Assembly (NCBI GenBank): GCA_030041515.1
Contig: JASHNS010000060.1
Span: 1 to 58,282, forward strand
Direction: 5' to 3'
Length of the DNA stretch: 58,282 nucleotides
Origin: Acidobacteriaceae bacterium
GTDB lineage: Bacteria > Acidobacteriota > Terriglobia > Terriglobales > Acidobacteriaceae
A model generated the notes under the pieces. That model made no database searches. It saw only the letters and a program-made list of their open reading frames with translations, and had not been told where the DNA came from. Shown here one piece after another: positions 1 through 9,170 of the stretch (the stretch's first letter is position 1; each line of letters begins with the position of its first letter). The position numbers and the translations under genes were made by a program.

Positions 1-1283
1 TGCTGCAGTTGCGCCTGGCTCAATTCGACGATGGTACTCAACCCCAGCTTGTAGCGAGTCTGCGCGAGTTCCATGGCCAAATTGGCCTCTTTCACCAACT
101 GCGCCGTGACCGCCATCCGCTGCCAGGCAGTATTGGCCTGTAACGAAGAGGTGCGCACGTCGCGGACAATGTTGTCGCGCAGCTCGCGCGCATCTTCCGC
201 ATCGGCCTGGGCCCGGAATTTCGCCTCCTGTGCCTGCGCGTTATACAGGAAGCCATTGAAGATCGGGATGTTAACATTGCCGCCAATACCGCCCCACCAA
301 TCAGACGTGTAATACGAATCGGGCCGAACCGGAGCCACGCCGGCAGTCCCAGCGGCTGTGACGGAAGGGAGCATCTGCTCCCATTCCGCGCGAGCGTATT
401 TCTTCTCCGACTGGGTGCCATAGTTCAGTGCCTGCAAGTCGGGACGCTGCGCAAGCGCCGTGTGGATCAGATCGTCAACGTTGGTGGGCGGGGGAGGAGG
501 CGCCGCGCTGTCGCCCACCAAGCGATAGCGCGCGCCGGTGTCGAGCCCCAGAATGGCGTCCAGCACAGCCATCGAAGCTTCGGCGTTGTTCTCCGCGTCC
601 AGCTGCAGCAACTGCGCCTGGGAGAAGTCCACGTCAGCAAAAGCCTGGTCCACAGTGGACTTCAGTTTGTTGCGGGTCATCACCCTCACCTGCTGATCGG
701 TGGTATGGCGGGTGGCAACGGTTTGGCGCGCCACATCGAGTTCCGCCTGGGCCAGGAGTGCGTTGTAGAACGCCTGGTCGGTCGCCAGGACCACGTCCTC
801 CGTGGTCGCCAGGGCGTTCGCGTTCGAGGACTTCTCTTCGAGTTTCTGCGACAGTATCAGGTTGTGGGTATGGCCAAAGTCATAGATGAGCTGCGTGAAA
901 TTGACGCCCGCACCGGCATGCTCGAAGAGGCGCGATGAGGTGAGCGACCCGGCTGAGATGCGCGTGGCTTCTTCCGCCTCGACGCCGGTAGCAGCCAGCG
1001 TCGCCGTGGGCAATTCCGCGGAGCGGGTCTCGCGATAGACCTGATGCTGTGCAAGGGCCAAAAGCTTCCCCACGTGGATGCGCGGGTTATTGCGAATCGC
1101 CATCGCTTCGGCCTGTTCGCGGGTAAGAGTGGGCAAGTTCTCTGCAGGAGGTTGGGGAACAGCCCTCGCCGCCTGAGCAGAGAGGGCTACCAGCGGCGCC
1201 GGGGCGCTGGGCAGCTTCGACTGGGCCGCCACCGGCAGCGGCAGCGCCAGCGCCAGAGTCATAGCGTAGATGCCGTTCTTCAT
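1..1283 (-). CDS. TolC-family outer membrane efflux channel (partial)
   Basis: Outer-membrane channel of a tripartite RND pump; it would connect the adaptor and inner-membrane pump encoded just upstream to the cell exterior. The frame is open from the start at 1283 to the window edge, so about 427 N-terminal residues are visible and the C-terminus is missing. A signal peptide (MKNGIYAMTLALALPLPVAA) is followed by the helical OEP pattern, with motifs such as TREQAEAMAIRNNP and AQRPDLQAL that are typical of TolC repeats. The ATG overlaps the pump stop codon as ATGA, so translation is probably coupled. Family assignment is firm; the exported substrate is unknown. Confidence 0.93.
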   Translation of the reverse strand, partial: MKNGIYAMTLALALPLPVAAQSKLPSAPAPLVALSAQAARAVPQPPAENLPTLTREQAEAMAIRNNPRIHVGKLLALAQHQVYRETRSAELPTATLAATGVEAEEATRISAGSLTSSRLFEHAGAGVNFTQLIYDFGHTHNLILSQKLEEKSSNANALATTEDVVLATDQAFYNALLAQAELDVARQTVATRHTTDQQVRVMTRNKLKSTVDQAFADVDFSQAQLLQLDAENNAEASMAVLDAILGLDTGARYRLVGDSAAPPPPPTNVDDLIHTALAQRPDLQALNYGTQSEKKYARAEWEQMLPSVTAAGTAGVAPVRPDSYYTSDWWGGIGGNVNIPIFNGFLYNAQAQEAKFRAQADAEDARELRDNIVRDVRTSSLQANTAWQRMAVTAQLVKEANLAMELAQTRYKLGLSTIVELSQAQLQ

Positions 1284-4200
1284 GCCTGTGCTCCGTGTTG
1301 ATCTCCCATACGGCGTTCCTGACGGGTGTGGATGATGAGATAGACAGCGGGCACCACGAACATAGTCAGCACAACCGAGACTCCCAGTCCGCCGATGATG
1401 GCGCGGGCCAGAGGAGCGTACTGCTCGCTGCCTGCCTCGGCGCCGATCGCCATGGGGATCATGCCCAGCAGCGTGGCCAGCGAAGTCATGAGAATGGGGC
1501 GCAGACGCATCTTGCATGACTCCACCGAGGCTTCCAGAAGCGGCAGGCCCTGCCCATGCAGGATGTTGGTGAAGTCGACGATGAGAATGCTGTTCGACAC
1601 CACGATGCCGGTCATCATGATGGTGCCCATCAGCGACATGATGTTGAGCGTGCTCCCCGTGACGACCAGCATGAGCACCACGCCGGCGATGCCCGGAGGA
1701 ATGGCCATGAGGATGATGAAAGGATCGGCAAAGGAGGCGAACTGCGCCATCAGCACGAGGTATACCAGCGCGACGGCGATAATCAGCCCCACCCCGAACT
1801 GCAGGAAGGCCGAATTCATTCTCACCACTGCGCCACGCATCGAAACCAGCGTATTGTGGGGCGTTTTGGTGTGCGCGATCAAATTGCGGATCCTCTTGCC
1901 GGTCCCTCCCAGAGACTCGGTTTTTGTGGAGACGTAAATGTCGAACACGCGCCGGATCTGGTAGTGATCCACTTCGGTCGGAGTATTGATGAGTTTGATG
2001 TTGGCGACGGAACTCAACGGGGTATATCCGGCGCGGTGGTCGCCCTGCCAGATCTGGGGCATCATATCTTCCGCGAAGCGCCCCTCTTCCATCGGATCGT
2101 AGCCCTGAGGCTGTACGCCGCGCATCGGGATGTTCTCGAAATCCTGCATGGTCATGTGGTTGATCCAGCGGTTTGCATACTGGACCGTCACCATATAGTT
2201 GTTGCCGGTTCGAGGATCGATCCAGTAGCTGGGCGCCACCATGCCGTCGGAGGTCATGGCGGTGATCACGTTGTCGACCACGTTCTTGGCGGAAAGGCCA
2301 ATGAGGCTGGCCTTTTCACGGTTGATGTTCAGCTGGATGCCCGGATAGTCGATCTCCTGGGGAATAAACGTGGCACTGACGTTGGGAAATTTGCGGATCC
2401 TGGCGGCAAGTTCGGCCGCAATGTCGTAGTTCTGATCCATGTGGTTGGAATAACTGACCTGCACATCAATGGGGGCGGCCATTCCCTGGTTGATGACGCC
2501 GCTGATCAGGCCGCCGGCATGGAAGTACGTCGTCAGCTCGGGCATTTGGCGCGATAAGCTGCTCCGGACCATGCGCATGTACTGAAAACTGCTGATCGCG
2601 TGGTCCTGCCTGAGGCTGACCTGCACAAACGCCGTGTCCATCGAAGCATTCGGGGTGAAGATCGAGGACAAATCGGGATAGACGCCGATGTTGGAGACGA
2701 TCATGCCGAGGTCCGCGGGGTGCACTGTCTGGCGCACGATCCGCTCCACTTTGGCGATGTAGTCATTGCTTACGCCCAGTCTCGATCCGGCGGGCATTTC
2801 AACGTTGATGATGAACTGGCCGGGATCGGTGCGCGGAAAGTAGGCCAAACCCAAAAAGGGGAAGGTGACGAGCAGGCAGACGACCACACCACCGAGAATC
2901 ACACCGGTGGTCAGCCACGGACGCTGGAGCGTGCGCCGCACAAACTTCTCATACCAGTTCACCATTTTCTGGAAGTAATAGTTGAATTTGTCCACCACCC
3001 ACTGAAATCCGAAGCCGCGCTTCGGATGCTTTTCATGACCTTCGGTTTCGTGATCCTGGGCCGCGTGCCCGTGAAGGAACAGTGCGCAGAAAAGCGGGAC
3101 CACGGTCATGGCAAAGATGTATGAGGCGAACATGGAGAGCACGACCGCCAGCGCCAGCGGCGTAAAGAGGTATTTGCTGACTCCGGTGAGCGCGGCGACG
3201 GGGAGAAACACGATGGAAGTGGTCACCGTAGCCGCGAGAACGGCGAGCGAAACTTCGGTTCCGCCTTTTTCAGCAGCGATGCGCGGCGGCTCTCCGATCT
3301 CCATGTACCGGTAGATATTCTCGAGCACCACGACGCCGTTATCGATGAGGCGGGAGAGGGCGAGAGCGAGGCCGCCCAGGACCATCGTATTGAGGGAACC
3401 GCCCATCATGTTTATGATCAGCAGGCACGCAAGCGCCGCCAAGGGAACCGACAACATGACGGCAACCGTGGCGCGTGGACTGCCCAGAAACAACAGGATC
3501 ATTAATCCCGTCAGGAGCAGGCCGATGCCGCCTTCCTTGCCGACGTTCTTCAGCGCCAGCTTCACGAAGACCGACTGGTCGAAGACCACCGCGGTCTTCA
3601 GGGCAGCGGGTACGTCCACCAGGTGGCTGACGGCCGTGCGGATCCCGTTCACAATCGTGATGGTGTTGCTTTTGCCGGCCTGTTTGAAGATCGGCACATA
3701 GACCGAACGCTGGCCGTTGATGCGCACGATGTTGTACTGCAAGGCGCCCGAGTCAACGGCCTTGCCGATATCGGCCACCAGCACCGAGCCGTTCCCCACG
3801 GATTTCAGCGGCATTTGGTTCATCGACTTCGCACTGGGGAACTGCGCGTTGGCGTAAATGTTGTAATCCTTGTTGCCGATGCGGACGTCGCCCGCGGGCA
3901 GGATCAGGTTAGAACTGTTGACCGCCTTCACCACATCATTCAGGCTGAGGTTGTGGGCCTCCATTTTCAGGGGGTCCACATAGACCTGGATCTGACGGTA
4001 CGTTCCTCCAAACGGCTGCGGCACCGAAGCGCCCTGCACGTTCGAGATCTGGTCGCGGACTTCGAACTGGGCCAGGTCCTTCAGCTGCGTTTCGTTCAGG
4101 TCCTTCCCCTGCAGGGTGACGAGACACACCGGCTGGGTAGAAGCCGTCAGGCCCAGCACGACGGGTGGCAGCGTACCCGGCGGAAGACGCCGCAGGTCGG

Positions 4201-4534
4201 CCATGGCAAGATTCGCGATGTTGCTCAGAGCCGCATTCGGGTCGGTCCCTGGCTTGAAGTAGATCTTGATCAGGCTCACGCCTGTCAGCGAGCGCGATTC
4301 GCTGTGATCGACGTTGGCTGCCAGGGTAAAGAAGCGCTCAAACGTATCGGTGATGTCCGCCTCAATCTGCTGCGGCGGCATGCCGTTGTAGAACGTCGCG
4401 ACCACTACAACGGGCATGTCGATGGACGGGAAGAGATCGACCGACATCTGAAAGACGTTAACCGCACCGATTAGCAGCACGATCAGCGACAGCATCAGGA
4501 TGAAAAAGGGGTACTTCAGTGCAAACTTCGGCAT
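1280..4534 (-). CDS. RND efflux pump, inner-membrane permease (AcrB/HAE-like)
   Basis: Inner-membrane proton-driven pump of the tripartite system, 1084 residues, the usual RND length. The N-terminus shows TM1 (KYPFFILMLSLIVLLIGAVN), a large porter loop, a TM2-TM6 block near residues 340-490, a second porter loop and a C-terminal TM block ending in VVPAVYLIIHTRQERR. The TM4 stretch reads SRLIDNGVVVLENI, where AcrB-type pumps usually have a VDDAIVVVEN-like pair of aspartates; here the second is Asn, so proton relay may differ. It lies 3 nt after the adaptor and overlaps the TolC gene by 4 nt. Substrate is not predictable. Confidence 0.95.
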   Translation of the reverse strand: MPKFALKYPFFILMLSLIVLLIGAVNVFQMSVDLFPSIDMPVVVVATFYNGMPPQQIEADITDTFERFFTLAANVDHSESRSLTGVSLIKIYFKPGTDPNAALSNIANLAMADLRRLPPGTLPPVVLGLTASTQPVCLVTLQGKDLNETQLKDLAQFEVRDQISNVQGASVPQPFGGTYRQIQVYVDPLKMEAHNLSLNDVVKAVNSSNLILPAGDVRIGNKDYNIYANAQFPSAKSMNQMPLKSVGNGSVLVADIGKAVDSGALQYNIVRINGQRSVYVPIFKQAGKSNTITIVNGIRTAVSHLVDVPAALKTAVVFDQSVFVKLALKNVGKEGGIGLLLTGLMILLFLGSPRATVAVMLSVPLAALACLLIINMMGGSLNTMVLGGLALALSRLIDNGVVVLENIYRYMEIGEPPRIAAEKGGTEVSLAVLAATVTTSIVFLPVAALTGVSKYLFTPLALAVVLSMFASYIFAMTVVPLFCALFLHGHAAQDHETEGHEKHPKRGFGFQWVVDKFNYYFQKMVNWYEKFVRRTLQRPWLTTGVILGGVVVCLLVTFPFLGLAYFPRTDPGQFIINVEMPAGSRLGVSNDYIAKVERIVRQTVHPADLGMIVSNIGVYPDLSSIFTPNASMDTAFVQVSLRQDHAISSFQYMRMVRSSLSRQMPELTTYFHAGGLISGVINQGMAAPIDVQVSYSNHMDQNYDIAAELAARIRKFPNVSATFIPQEIDYPGIQLNINREKASLIGLSAKNVVDNVITAMTSDGMVAPSYWIDPRTGNNYMVTVQYANRWINHMTMQDFENIPMRGVQPQGYDPMEEGRFAEDMMPQIWQGDHRAGYTPLSSVANIKLINTPTEVDHYQIRRVFDIYVSTKTESLGGTGKRIRNLIAHTKTPHNTLVSMRGAVVRMNSAFLQFGVGLIIAVALVYLVLMAQFASFADPFIILMAIPPGIAGVVLMLVVTGSTLNIMSLMGTIMMTGIVVSNSILIVDFTNILHGQGLPLLEASVESCKMRLRPILMTSLATLLGMIPMAIGAEAGSEQYAPLARAIIGGLGVSVVLTMFVVPAVYLIIHTRQERRMGDQHGAQA

Positions 4535-4537
4535 TCC

Positions 4538-5824
4538 TTACTGACCCCCATTCCCTGCACTGAGCTGGCCGCTCATGTCGATGACCCCTCCGGATTGAGG
4601 AGCGACTTCAGAGGCCGGGGTCTTCTGCATCACCGGAGTTACCTGCTCGTTGTCCGAGTACTTTTCCTGCGCCGCAGTGATGACGCGGTCGCCAGGGTTG
4701 AGACCACTCACGACCTGGACAAGACGGGCACCCTCGATACCAACCTGCACCGGGCGAATGTGAACGCGGTTATTGCTGTCGAGCACATACGCCTCGTACT
4801 CTTTTCCGTTCAGCACCATCGCACCCAGAGGCATTGTGGGCACATTGTCAGCGTGCGCCAGTTGCAGGAGTGCGTCCGCATACATGCCGGAATCAATTGC
4901 CAAAGAGGGGTTGGGCACATCGATTTCGGTTTCCATGGTGCGCGTCTCGAAATCCAGTTGACGCGTGAATCGCACCACGCTGCCCTGGAAGGAGCGACTG
5001 AGAGCATCGACGTGGACCTTCACCGGGTCGCCAAGGTGTATATACCGCACGTAATGCTCAGGGACCGGGAGGCGCAAACGCATGAGTCCGCTCTGCGCCA
5101 GCCGGACGATGGGAAGGGTCGCGCTGTTGGAATTCGTGCCGCTCTGGATCAGGGCGCCCGTGTCTGCGTAGCGCCACACAATGACTCCATCCAGCGGTGC
5201 GATCACGTTTGTGTAATTTTCCAGCGCGTTGACCCGATCGTGGTTGGCTTTCGCCACCAGCAGACCCTGCTGCGCGGCTGACAAAGCGGCCTGGGCCGCA
5301 TCCACGGCCGCGGCCGAGGACAGGTCCTTGGCCTGAGCGTCATCCAGTTCCTGCTGCGCGACCAGTCCGGGTTGCGCCTGGGAGGTTTGCAGCAGCCGCT
5401 GATAATCGGCGTGCAGCGCGCTGTGGGTGGCGACGGCCCGCGCCACGTTGTGCTGTGCCCGGACGATCTCGGCCTGCGCCTGCTGGGCCGCGAACGTCGT
5501 TTCCGACACCTGCGCTGCCAGCTCGGGGACTTCCAGGACTGCGATGGTCTCCCCCTTGTGCACCCGGTCGCCAATGTCGACATAGATATGGCGAATGAAG
5601 CCGGAGACTTTCGGGTGAATGTCAATTTCCTGGTAGGGCTGGAACTGTCCGGCCAGCGTCAGCACCTGGTCGATGCTGCCCCGCTGCACCTGCGCCACCT
5701 GTGCGGCGGGAGGACCGGGAGCAGCCTCCACCTGCGGCGTCTGATGGCGGGCATGCAAGACCAGCAGGATGGCGAGGATGACCACTGCCGTCGCGGAAAC
5801 GATGAACCAAACACGCTTCTGCAT
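4538..5824 (-). CDS. RND efflux periplasmic adaptor (HlyD/MFP family)
   Basis: Membrane-fusion protein linking the RND pump to the TolC channel; 428 residues. One N-terminal membrane anchor (WFIVSATAVVILAILLVL) is followed by a lipoyl half (EIDIHPKVSGFIRHIYVDIGD), a long Ala/Gln-rich hairpin (about residues 105-200), the second lipoyl half (NVIAPLDGVIVWRYADTGAL) and the beta-barrel and membrane-proximal domains. It is the first gene of the adaptor-pump-channel operon on the minus strand. About 150 nt upstream of it are free of genes and should carry the promoter. There is no local regulator to indicate the inducer. Confidence 0.94.
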   Translation of the reverse strand: MQKRVWFIVSATAVVILAILLVLHARHQTPQVEAAPGPPAAQVAQVQRGSIDQVLTLAGQFQPYQEIDIHPKVSGFIRHIYVDIGDRVHKGETIAVLEVPELAAQVSETTFAAQQAQAEIVRAQHNVARAVATHSALHADYQRLLQTSQAQPGLVAQQELDDAQAKDLSSAAAVDAAQAALSAAQQGLLVAKANHDRVNALENYTNVIAPLDGVIVWRYADTGALIQSGTNSNSATLPIVRLAQSGLMRLRLPVPEHYVRYIHLGDPVKVHVDALSRSFQGSVVRFTRQLDFETRTMETEIDVPNPSLAIDSGMYADALLQLAHADNVPTMPLGAMVLNGKEYEAYVLDSNNRVHIRPVQVGIEGARLVQVVSGLNPGDRVITAAQEKYSDNEQVTPVMQKTPASEVAPQSGGVIDMSGQLSAGNGGQ

Positions 5825-5973
5825 ATCGAGATTTCACCTGTTCTGTTGAACTGCTGAATCCGGGCCGAAACAAAAGGGAAAATGGCCGGAAATGGACCCA
5901 TCCGCGATGGAAAGCCGCGTCTGGAATCCAGCAAAAGCCACGAGGAAACGCGGCAGCTCTGATGCAGAGGGAA

Positions 5974-6414
5974 TTAGCTGCGGGGAGGAGGACGGGTGAA
6001 TCCGGACGAACCCAAAAACCATCGCTGGGAGCGATGAACGCGAACGGGCTCAGGGGCCCATGGGCGCAGGATGGGGTGGATCAATCCTGCCAGGAGAAAG
6101 AGGGCAGGGACCCACACGGCTATCGCCGCAGGAGCCGTGTTTTCGCCCGCTCTGCGCAAAACCTTAACAGGAACAGTGCTGCGATCGGTCAGCAGCAGCT
6201 TTGCTTCCACCATATTGTGCTTCACGGAATGAGGCTGCGCGTAGAAGGACAACTTGTAGCGCAGGCCCCAGGCGAAAACACAGATCCCCAGCAGGATGAA
6301 GGCAGGCGCCAACGCACGCAGCTTCAGCCGGCCGCCGGGCAGGCGAACCCCCTGAGAGTCTGCGGAATTTGGAGGAGGAGCTGTCAAGGCCGTATGGACA
6401 AGATCATGCCACAC
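5974..6414 (-). CDS. Hypothetical membrane protein, two TM segments
   Basis: A 146-residue frame starting with GTG, divergent from lpxD. Two hydrophobic stretches are visible (LAPAFILLGICVFAWGL and AIAVWVPALFLLAGLIHPIL), separated by about 60 residues that would form a single exposed loop, with a basic, Pro-rich C-terminus. No family is recognised. The clear membrane pattern and position in an otherwise empty gap favour a real gene, but there is no strong ribosome-binding site and the C-terminal 20 residues look like non-coding GC-rich sequence. Confidence 0.45.
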   Translation of the reverse strand: MWHDLVHTALTAPPPNSADSQGVRLPGGRLKLRALAPAFILLGICVFAWGLRYKLSFYAQPHSVKHNMVEAKLLLTDRSTVPVKVLRRAGENTAPAAIAVWVPALFLLAGLIHPILRPWAPEPVRVHRSQRWFLGSSGFTRPPPRS

Positions 6415-6490
6415 TGCTTCGACGTTTTCAAAACCGATTGCGTGAGCAGCACCCGCAACCGCTTCCCCGCCAGAGATTTACAATGTCCTC

Positions 6491-7495
6491 ATGCGATCCG
6501 CTGAACTGGCGCGCCTGCTGGGTGCTGAGCTGCATGGAAACCCGGATCTGGACATTGCGGGCGTGGCTGGCATCGAGGAAGCAGGCCCAGACCAGATCAC
6601 GTTCGTAGCCAACCCAAAGTACGCCGCGCAGGCGAAAACCACGCACGCCGGAGCCATCCTGGTCACTCCCGATTTTCCCGAGACATCAGCGACGACCCTG
6701 CGGCTAAAAAACCCGTACCTCGCGTTTGCGCAGGCCGTGGAGATCTTCTATCGTGCACCGCTGTGGCTGCCTGGAGTTCATCCGACCGCAACGATCCATC
6801 GGAGTGCACAGATTGGCCCGAATGCGCATATCGGAGCCTACACTGTCGTGAGCGAAAATGTGATCATCGGCTGCGATGCAGTGATTCTGCCCCACGTCGT
6901 GATTTATCCTGGCGTGCGGATCGGCGACCGCTTCTTTGCGCACGCGCACGCGGTGGTCCGCGAGAATTGCCAGCTTGGCGACGACGTACTGCTGCAAAAC
7001 GGGGCCGTTGTGGGGTCGGATGGCTTCGGATTCGCGAAGGACGAAGCAGGGCGCTGGCACAAGATTCCGCAGTCCGGGCCGGCCATTTTGGGAAACCACG
7101 TCGAAGTCCAGACGAACTCCTGCATTGACCGGGCGAGCGTGGGCGCGACGCGCATCGGGGATGGGGTCAAGGTCGATAACCTCGTCCAGGTCGGGCATGG
7201 TTCCTCGGTTGACGAGAACACGCTGCTTTGCGCTCAGGTGGGACTGGCGGGGTCGACGCACGTGGGCAAGAACGTGATCCTGGCGGGCCAGGTCGGTGTC
7301 GCGGGCCATTGCACGATCGGCGACGGCACCATTGCGATCGCGCAGGCGGGCCTGCATGGAGATATTCCGGCGGGGTCGATGGTGGCCGGGTCGCCGGCGT
7401 TCGAGCACAAGCAGTGGCTGCGCGCGAGCGCGCTGTTCAGCCGTCTGCCGGAGCTGGTGAAGCAGTTGCAGCGGAGAAACAAGCGAGAAGAGTAG
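6491..7495 (+). CDS. lpxD: UDP-3-O-acylglucosamine N-acyltransferase LpxD
   Basis: Third step of lipid A biosynthesis: transfers a 3-hydroxyacyl chain from ACP to the 2-amino group of UDP-3-O-acyl-glucosamine in the cytoplasm. It has 334 residues, the normal length. The N-terminal uridine-binding domain (LARLLGAELHGNPDLDIAGV) precedes hexapeptide repeats of a left-handed beta-helix (residues about 100-275), with the catalytic His at 236 in QVGHG. Unlike the classic arrangement it is not next to fabZ or lpxA. No Shine-Dalgarno is seen; TACAAT ends 6 nt before the ATG, so the message may be leaderless. This gene supports an LPS-bearing diderm host. Confidence 0.96.
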   Translation: MRSAELARLLGAELHGNPDLDIAGVAGIEEAGPDQITFVANPKYAAQAKTTHAGAILVTPDFPETSATTLRLKNPYLAFAQAVEIFYRAPLWLPGVHPTATIHRSAQIGPNAHIGAYTVVSENVIIGCDAVILPHVVIYPGVRIGDRFFAHAHAVVRENCQLGDDVLLQNGAVVGSDGFGFAKDEAGRWHKIPQSGPAILGNHVEVQTNSCIDRASVGATRIGDGVKVDNLVQVGHGSSVDENTLLCAQVGLAGSTHVGKNVILAGQVGVAGHCTIGDGTIAIAQAGLHGDIPAGSMVAGSPAFEHKQWLRASALFSRLPELVKQLQRRNKREE

Positions 7496-7566
7496 AGTTG
7501 AAGAATCGTATATTCCCAGCGTGGGCGGCAGCAGCGCGAGGGGAATCCGCATCCAACTAAGTTCGT

Positions 7567-8367
7567 ATGTCGACGACCGAACATGAATCCTCGCTGAGCC
7601 TGGTCCAGACGCCAACCGCGCCGATTCGGGTGCTGCTGCTCGACGATCACCCCGACAATCTGCTGCTGCGCTCGACGATTCTGCGCAAGTATGGGTACGT
7701 GACGGAAGCGGCGAGCACGATCGAGGAAGCCGAGCACATGCTGGACGAGATCGACATCGCGGTGCTCGATTACCATCTGGGCGCGGGGAAATTCGGCACA
7801 GAAGTTGCGAACGCGCTGCGGGCGCGGCGTCCGCAGGTTCCCATCATTATTCTGTCAGCGACGCTGGAGCGGCGATTCGGTGGCGTGGAAGACATGCACC
7901 TGCTGAAGGGCTACAGTTCCATCGACGATCTGGTGACGGCGCTGCGATCCTTCGAAGCGAAGCGCCGCGGGAAGCCGGTGGTTGTGGATGCCCGCGACTT
8001 CTTCTACTCGCGGATCAACATGGCGATGGGCGACGACGTTGTGCTGGAGATTCTGGACGGCGAGGGCACGTGGCAATACGTGAATGAGACCTGCGCGCGA
8101 GTGCTGGAGAAGCCGCGCGACTGGTTTCCGGGGCGCAACATGTTCCAGGAGATGCCGGAGCTGGCCGTCGACTGGGCGGATATCCTGCGCACGGTGGCGG
8201 AGACGCGGGAGACTTACATCGACCGCACATTCCGCGGGGTGCTGAACCTGCCGAGCAAGGGCGACCGCTGGGTGTGGAACGTGCTGGCGTTTCCGATCAC
8301 GCTGCACACGCGCGAAACGGGCGTGGTGCTGACAGCGCGGGCACTGGAGCGCAAGTCGGTGCTCTAG
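7567..8367 (+). CDS. Response regulator with C-terminal PAS domain
   Basis: Signal-transduction protein of 266 residues. The receiver domain (about 20-130) has the acidic pair DD26-27, the phospho-acceptor D68 in AVLDYHLG, and LSAT plus a later Lys (LLKGYS) as the switch residues. Residues about 150-260 look like a PAS sensor domain (GEGTWQYVNETCARVLEKP) with a terminal GVVLTARALER strand. There is no DNA-binding or enzymatic output domain, so it may act by protein contact or as a phosphate sink. No cognate histidine kinase gene is in the window. It follows lpxD by 71 nt on the same strand and may be co-transcribed. Confidence 0.85.
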   Translation: MSTTEHESSLSLVQTPTAPIRVLLLDDHPDNLLLRSTILRKYGYVTEAASTIEEAEHMLDEIDIAVLDYHLGAGKFGTEVANALRARRPQVPIIILSATLERRFGGVEDMHLLKGYSSIDDLVTALRSFEAKRRGKPVVVDARDFFYSRINMAMGDDVVLEILDGEGTWQYVNETCARVLEKPRDWFPGRNMFQEMPELAVDWADILRTVAETRETYIDRTFRGVLNLPSKGDRWVWNVLAFPITLHTRETGVVLTARALERKSVL

Positions 8368-8388
8368 AGTGCTACGCTGATCGCAGCG

Positions 8389-8763
8389 ATGCGATCCTGT
8401 TTTCGTTCCATTCGGGCATTCTGCGCTCTGGCGGTTGTTTCCTTCCTGTGTTGCGGGTGTCACCGTTCTCCCTGGATTCAGGCGCTGATCGTCAACGAGC
8501 AGAACACCTTTGTGAATCTGGTGGAAGTGGACTACGCCGGAGGAAGTTTCGGGACGCAGTCGATTGCTCCGGGAGCGACGTTCCATTATCGATTTCGTCT
8601 CCTGGGGAGTGACAAGGTGAAGCTGAGCTTCACGGACGCGAGCTACCACAACGTCAAAGTCACCGGACCGGAACTCGAGAAGGGACAGGCGGGAACACTG
8701 CGGATCGAGATTGAGCCTGGAAACAAGGTGGCCTGGCAGCCGGCGCTGCGGGTAGTTCAGTAA
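8389..8763 (+). CDS. Small putative lipoprotein
   Basis: A 124-residue secreted protein. The N-terminal hydrophobic segment (FCALAVVSFLCCGC) ends in a Cys cluster that may serve as a lipobox, although the residues before Cys24 are atypical. The mature part is beta-rich (VNLVEVDYAGGSFGTQSIAPG, YRFRLLGSDKVKLSFTD) and resembles small Ig-like or carboxypeptidase-regulatory-like folds. I do not recognise a named family. It lies 21 nt downstream of the REC-PAS gene on the same strand and is followed by terminator-like hairpins. Confidence 0.7.
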   Translation: MRSCFRSIRAFCALAVVSFLCCGCHRSPWIQALIVNEQNTFVNLVEVDYAGGSFGTQSIAPGATFHYRFRLLGSDKVKLSFTDASYHNVKVTGPELEKGQAGTLRIEIEPGNKVAWQPALRVVQ

Positions 8764-8882
8764 TCAGTAATCCGTAGTCCGTAGCCGGACAAATCGAGAT
8801 GGCCTGGCGCTTTCGGGCTTCGTTCCCGGGGAAAGATTTTTTGAGGGTCGGGGTCCTTCTCATTGATTCTACAGTACTTACA

Positions 8883-8907
8883 GGGTAATACCCTGCGGGT
8901 ATTACCC
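8883..8907. promoter_or_regulatory. Perfect 11-bp inverted repeat with 3-nt spacer
   Basis: GGGTAATACCC and GGGTATTACCC flank TGC. The arms are fully complementary. It could be an operator for a dimeric regulator or an RNA hairpin; the following CCTTTCG is too poor in T for a confident terminator. Confidence 0.5.
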
Positions 8908-8915
8908 CTTTCGCC

Positions 8916-8935
8916 GCGCCTGCAGGCGCCTTTTT
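8916..8935 (+). terminator. Terminator-like palindrome plus T5
   Basis: GCGCC-TGCA-GGCGC followed by C and five T. It is a short GC stem with a T run on the plus strand, downstream of the lpxD/REC-PAS/lipoprotein genes. It is a likely intrinsic terminator, although the stem is only five pairs. Confidence 0.5.
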
Positions 8936-9147
8936 CCGCTCGCTGGTTCGCCAAGCTGAAGCCCAGCGCTTCTACCGTCTTCCTCGCTTCGCGAGGAATA
9001 GGGCCAGCAGGAGCGCCTGTGACCGGATTGCCCGCCCCCGGGCAACGAGCTCGTGCCGAGGCTCACTGGTCATCGAGATGAGAAAGAGCCGCGTCGATGC
9101 GCCGCAGGAGATCCCCTGAGGGGTCCGCGAGGAGGCCTGAAAAGGAA

Positions 9148-9170
9148 AAGGTCCGCGATGGGCGGACCTT
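9148..9170 (-). terminator. 9-bp perfect hairpin, T-rich tail on minus strand
   Basis: Arms AAGGTCCGC and GCGGACCTT around a 5-nt loop. Read on the minus strand it is followed by TTTCCTTTTC, as an intrinsic terminator would be. No minus-strand gene lies immediately upstream of it, so it may block antisense transcription from the ADOP side or be a repeat element. Confidence 0.35.

Noticed and set aside
8863-9081. Short ORF in the hairpin region
   Set aside because: Coincides with inverted repeats and has no ribosome-binding site or protein-like pattern.
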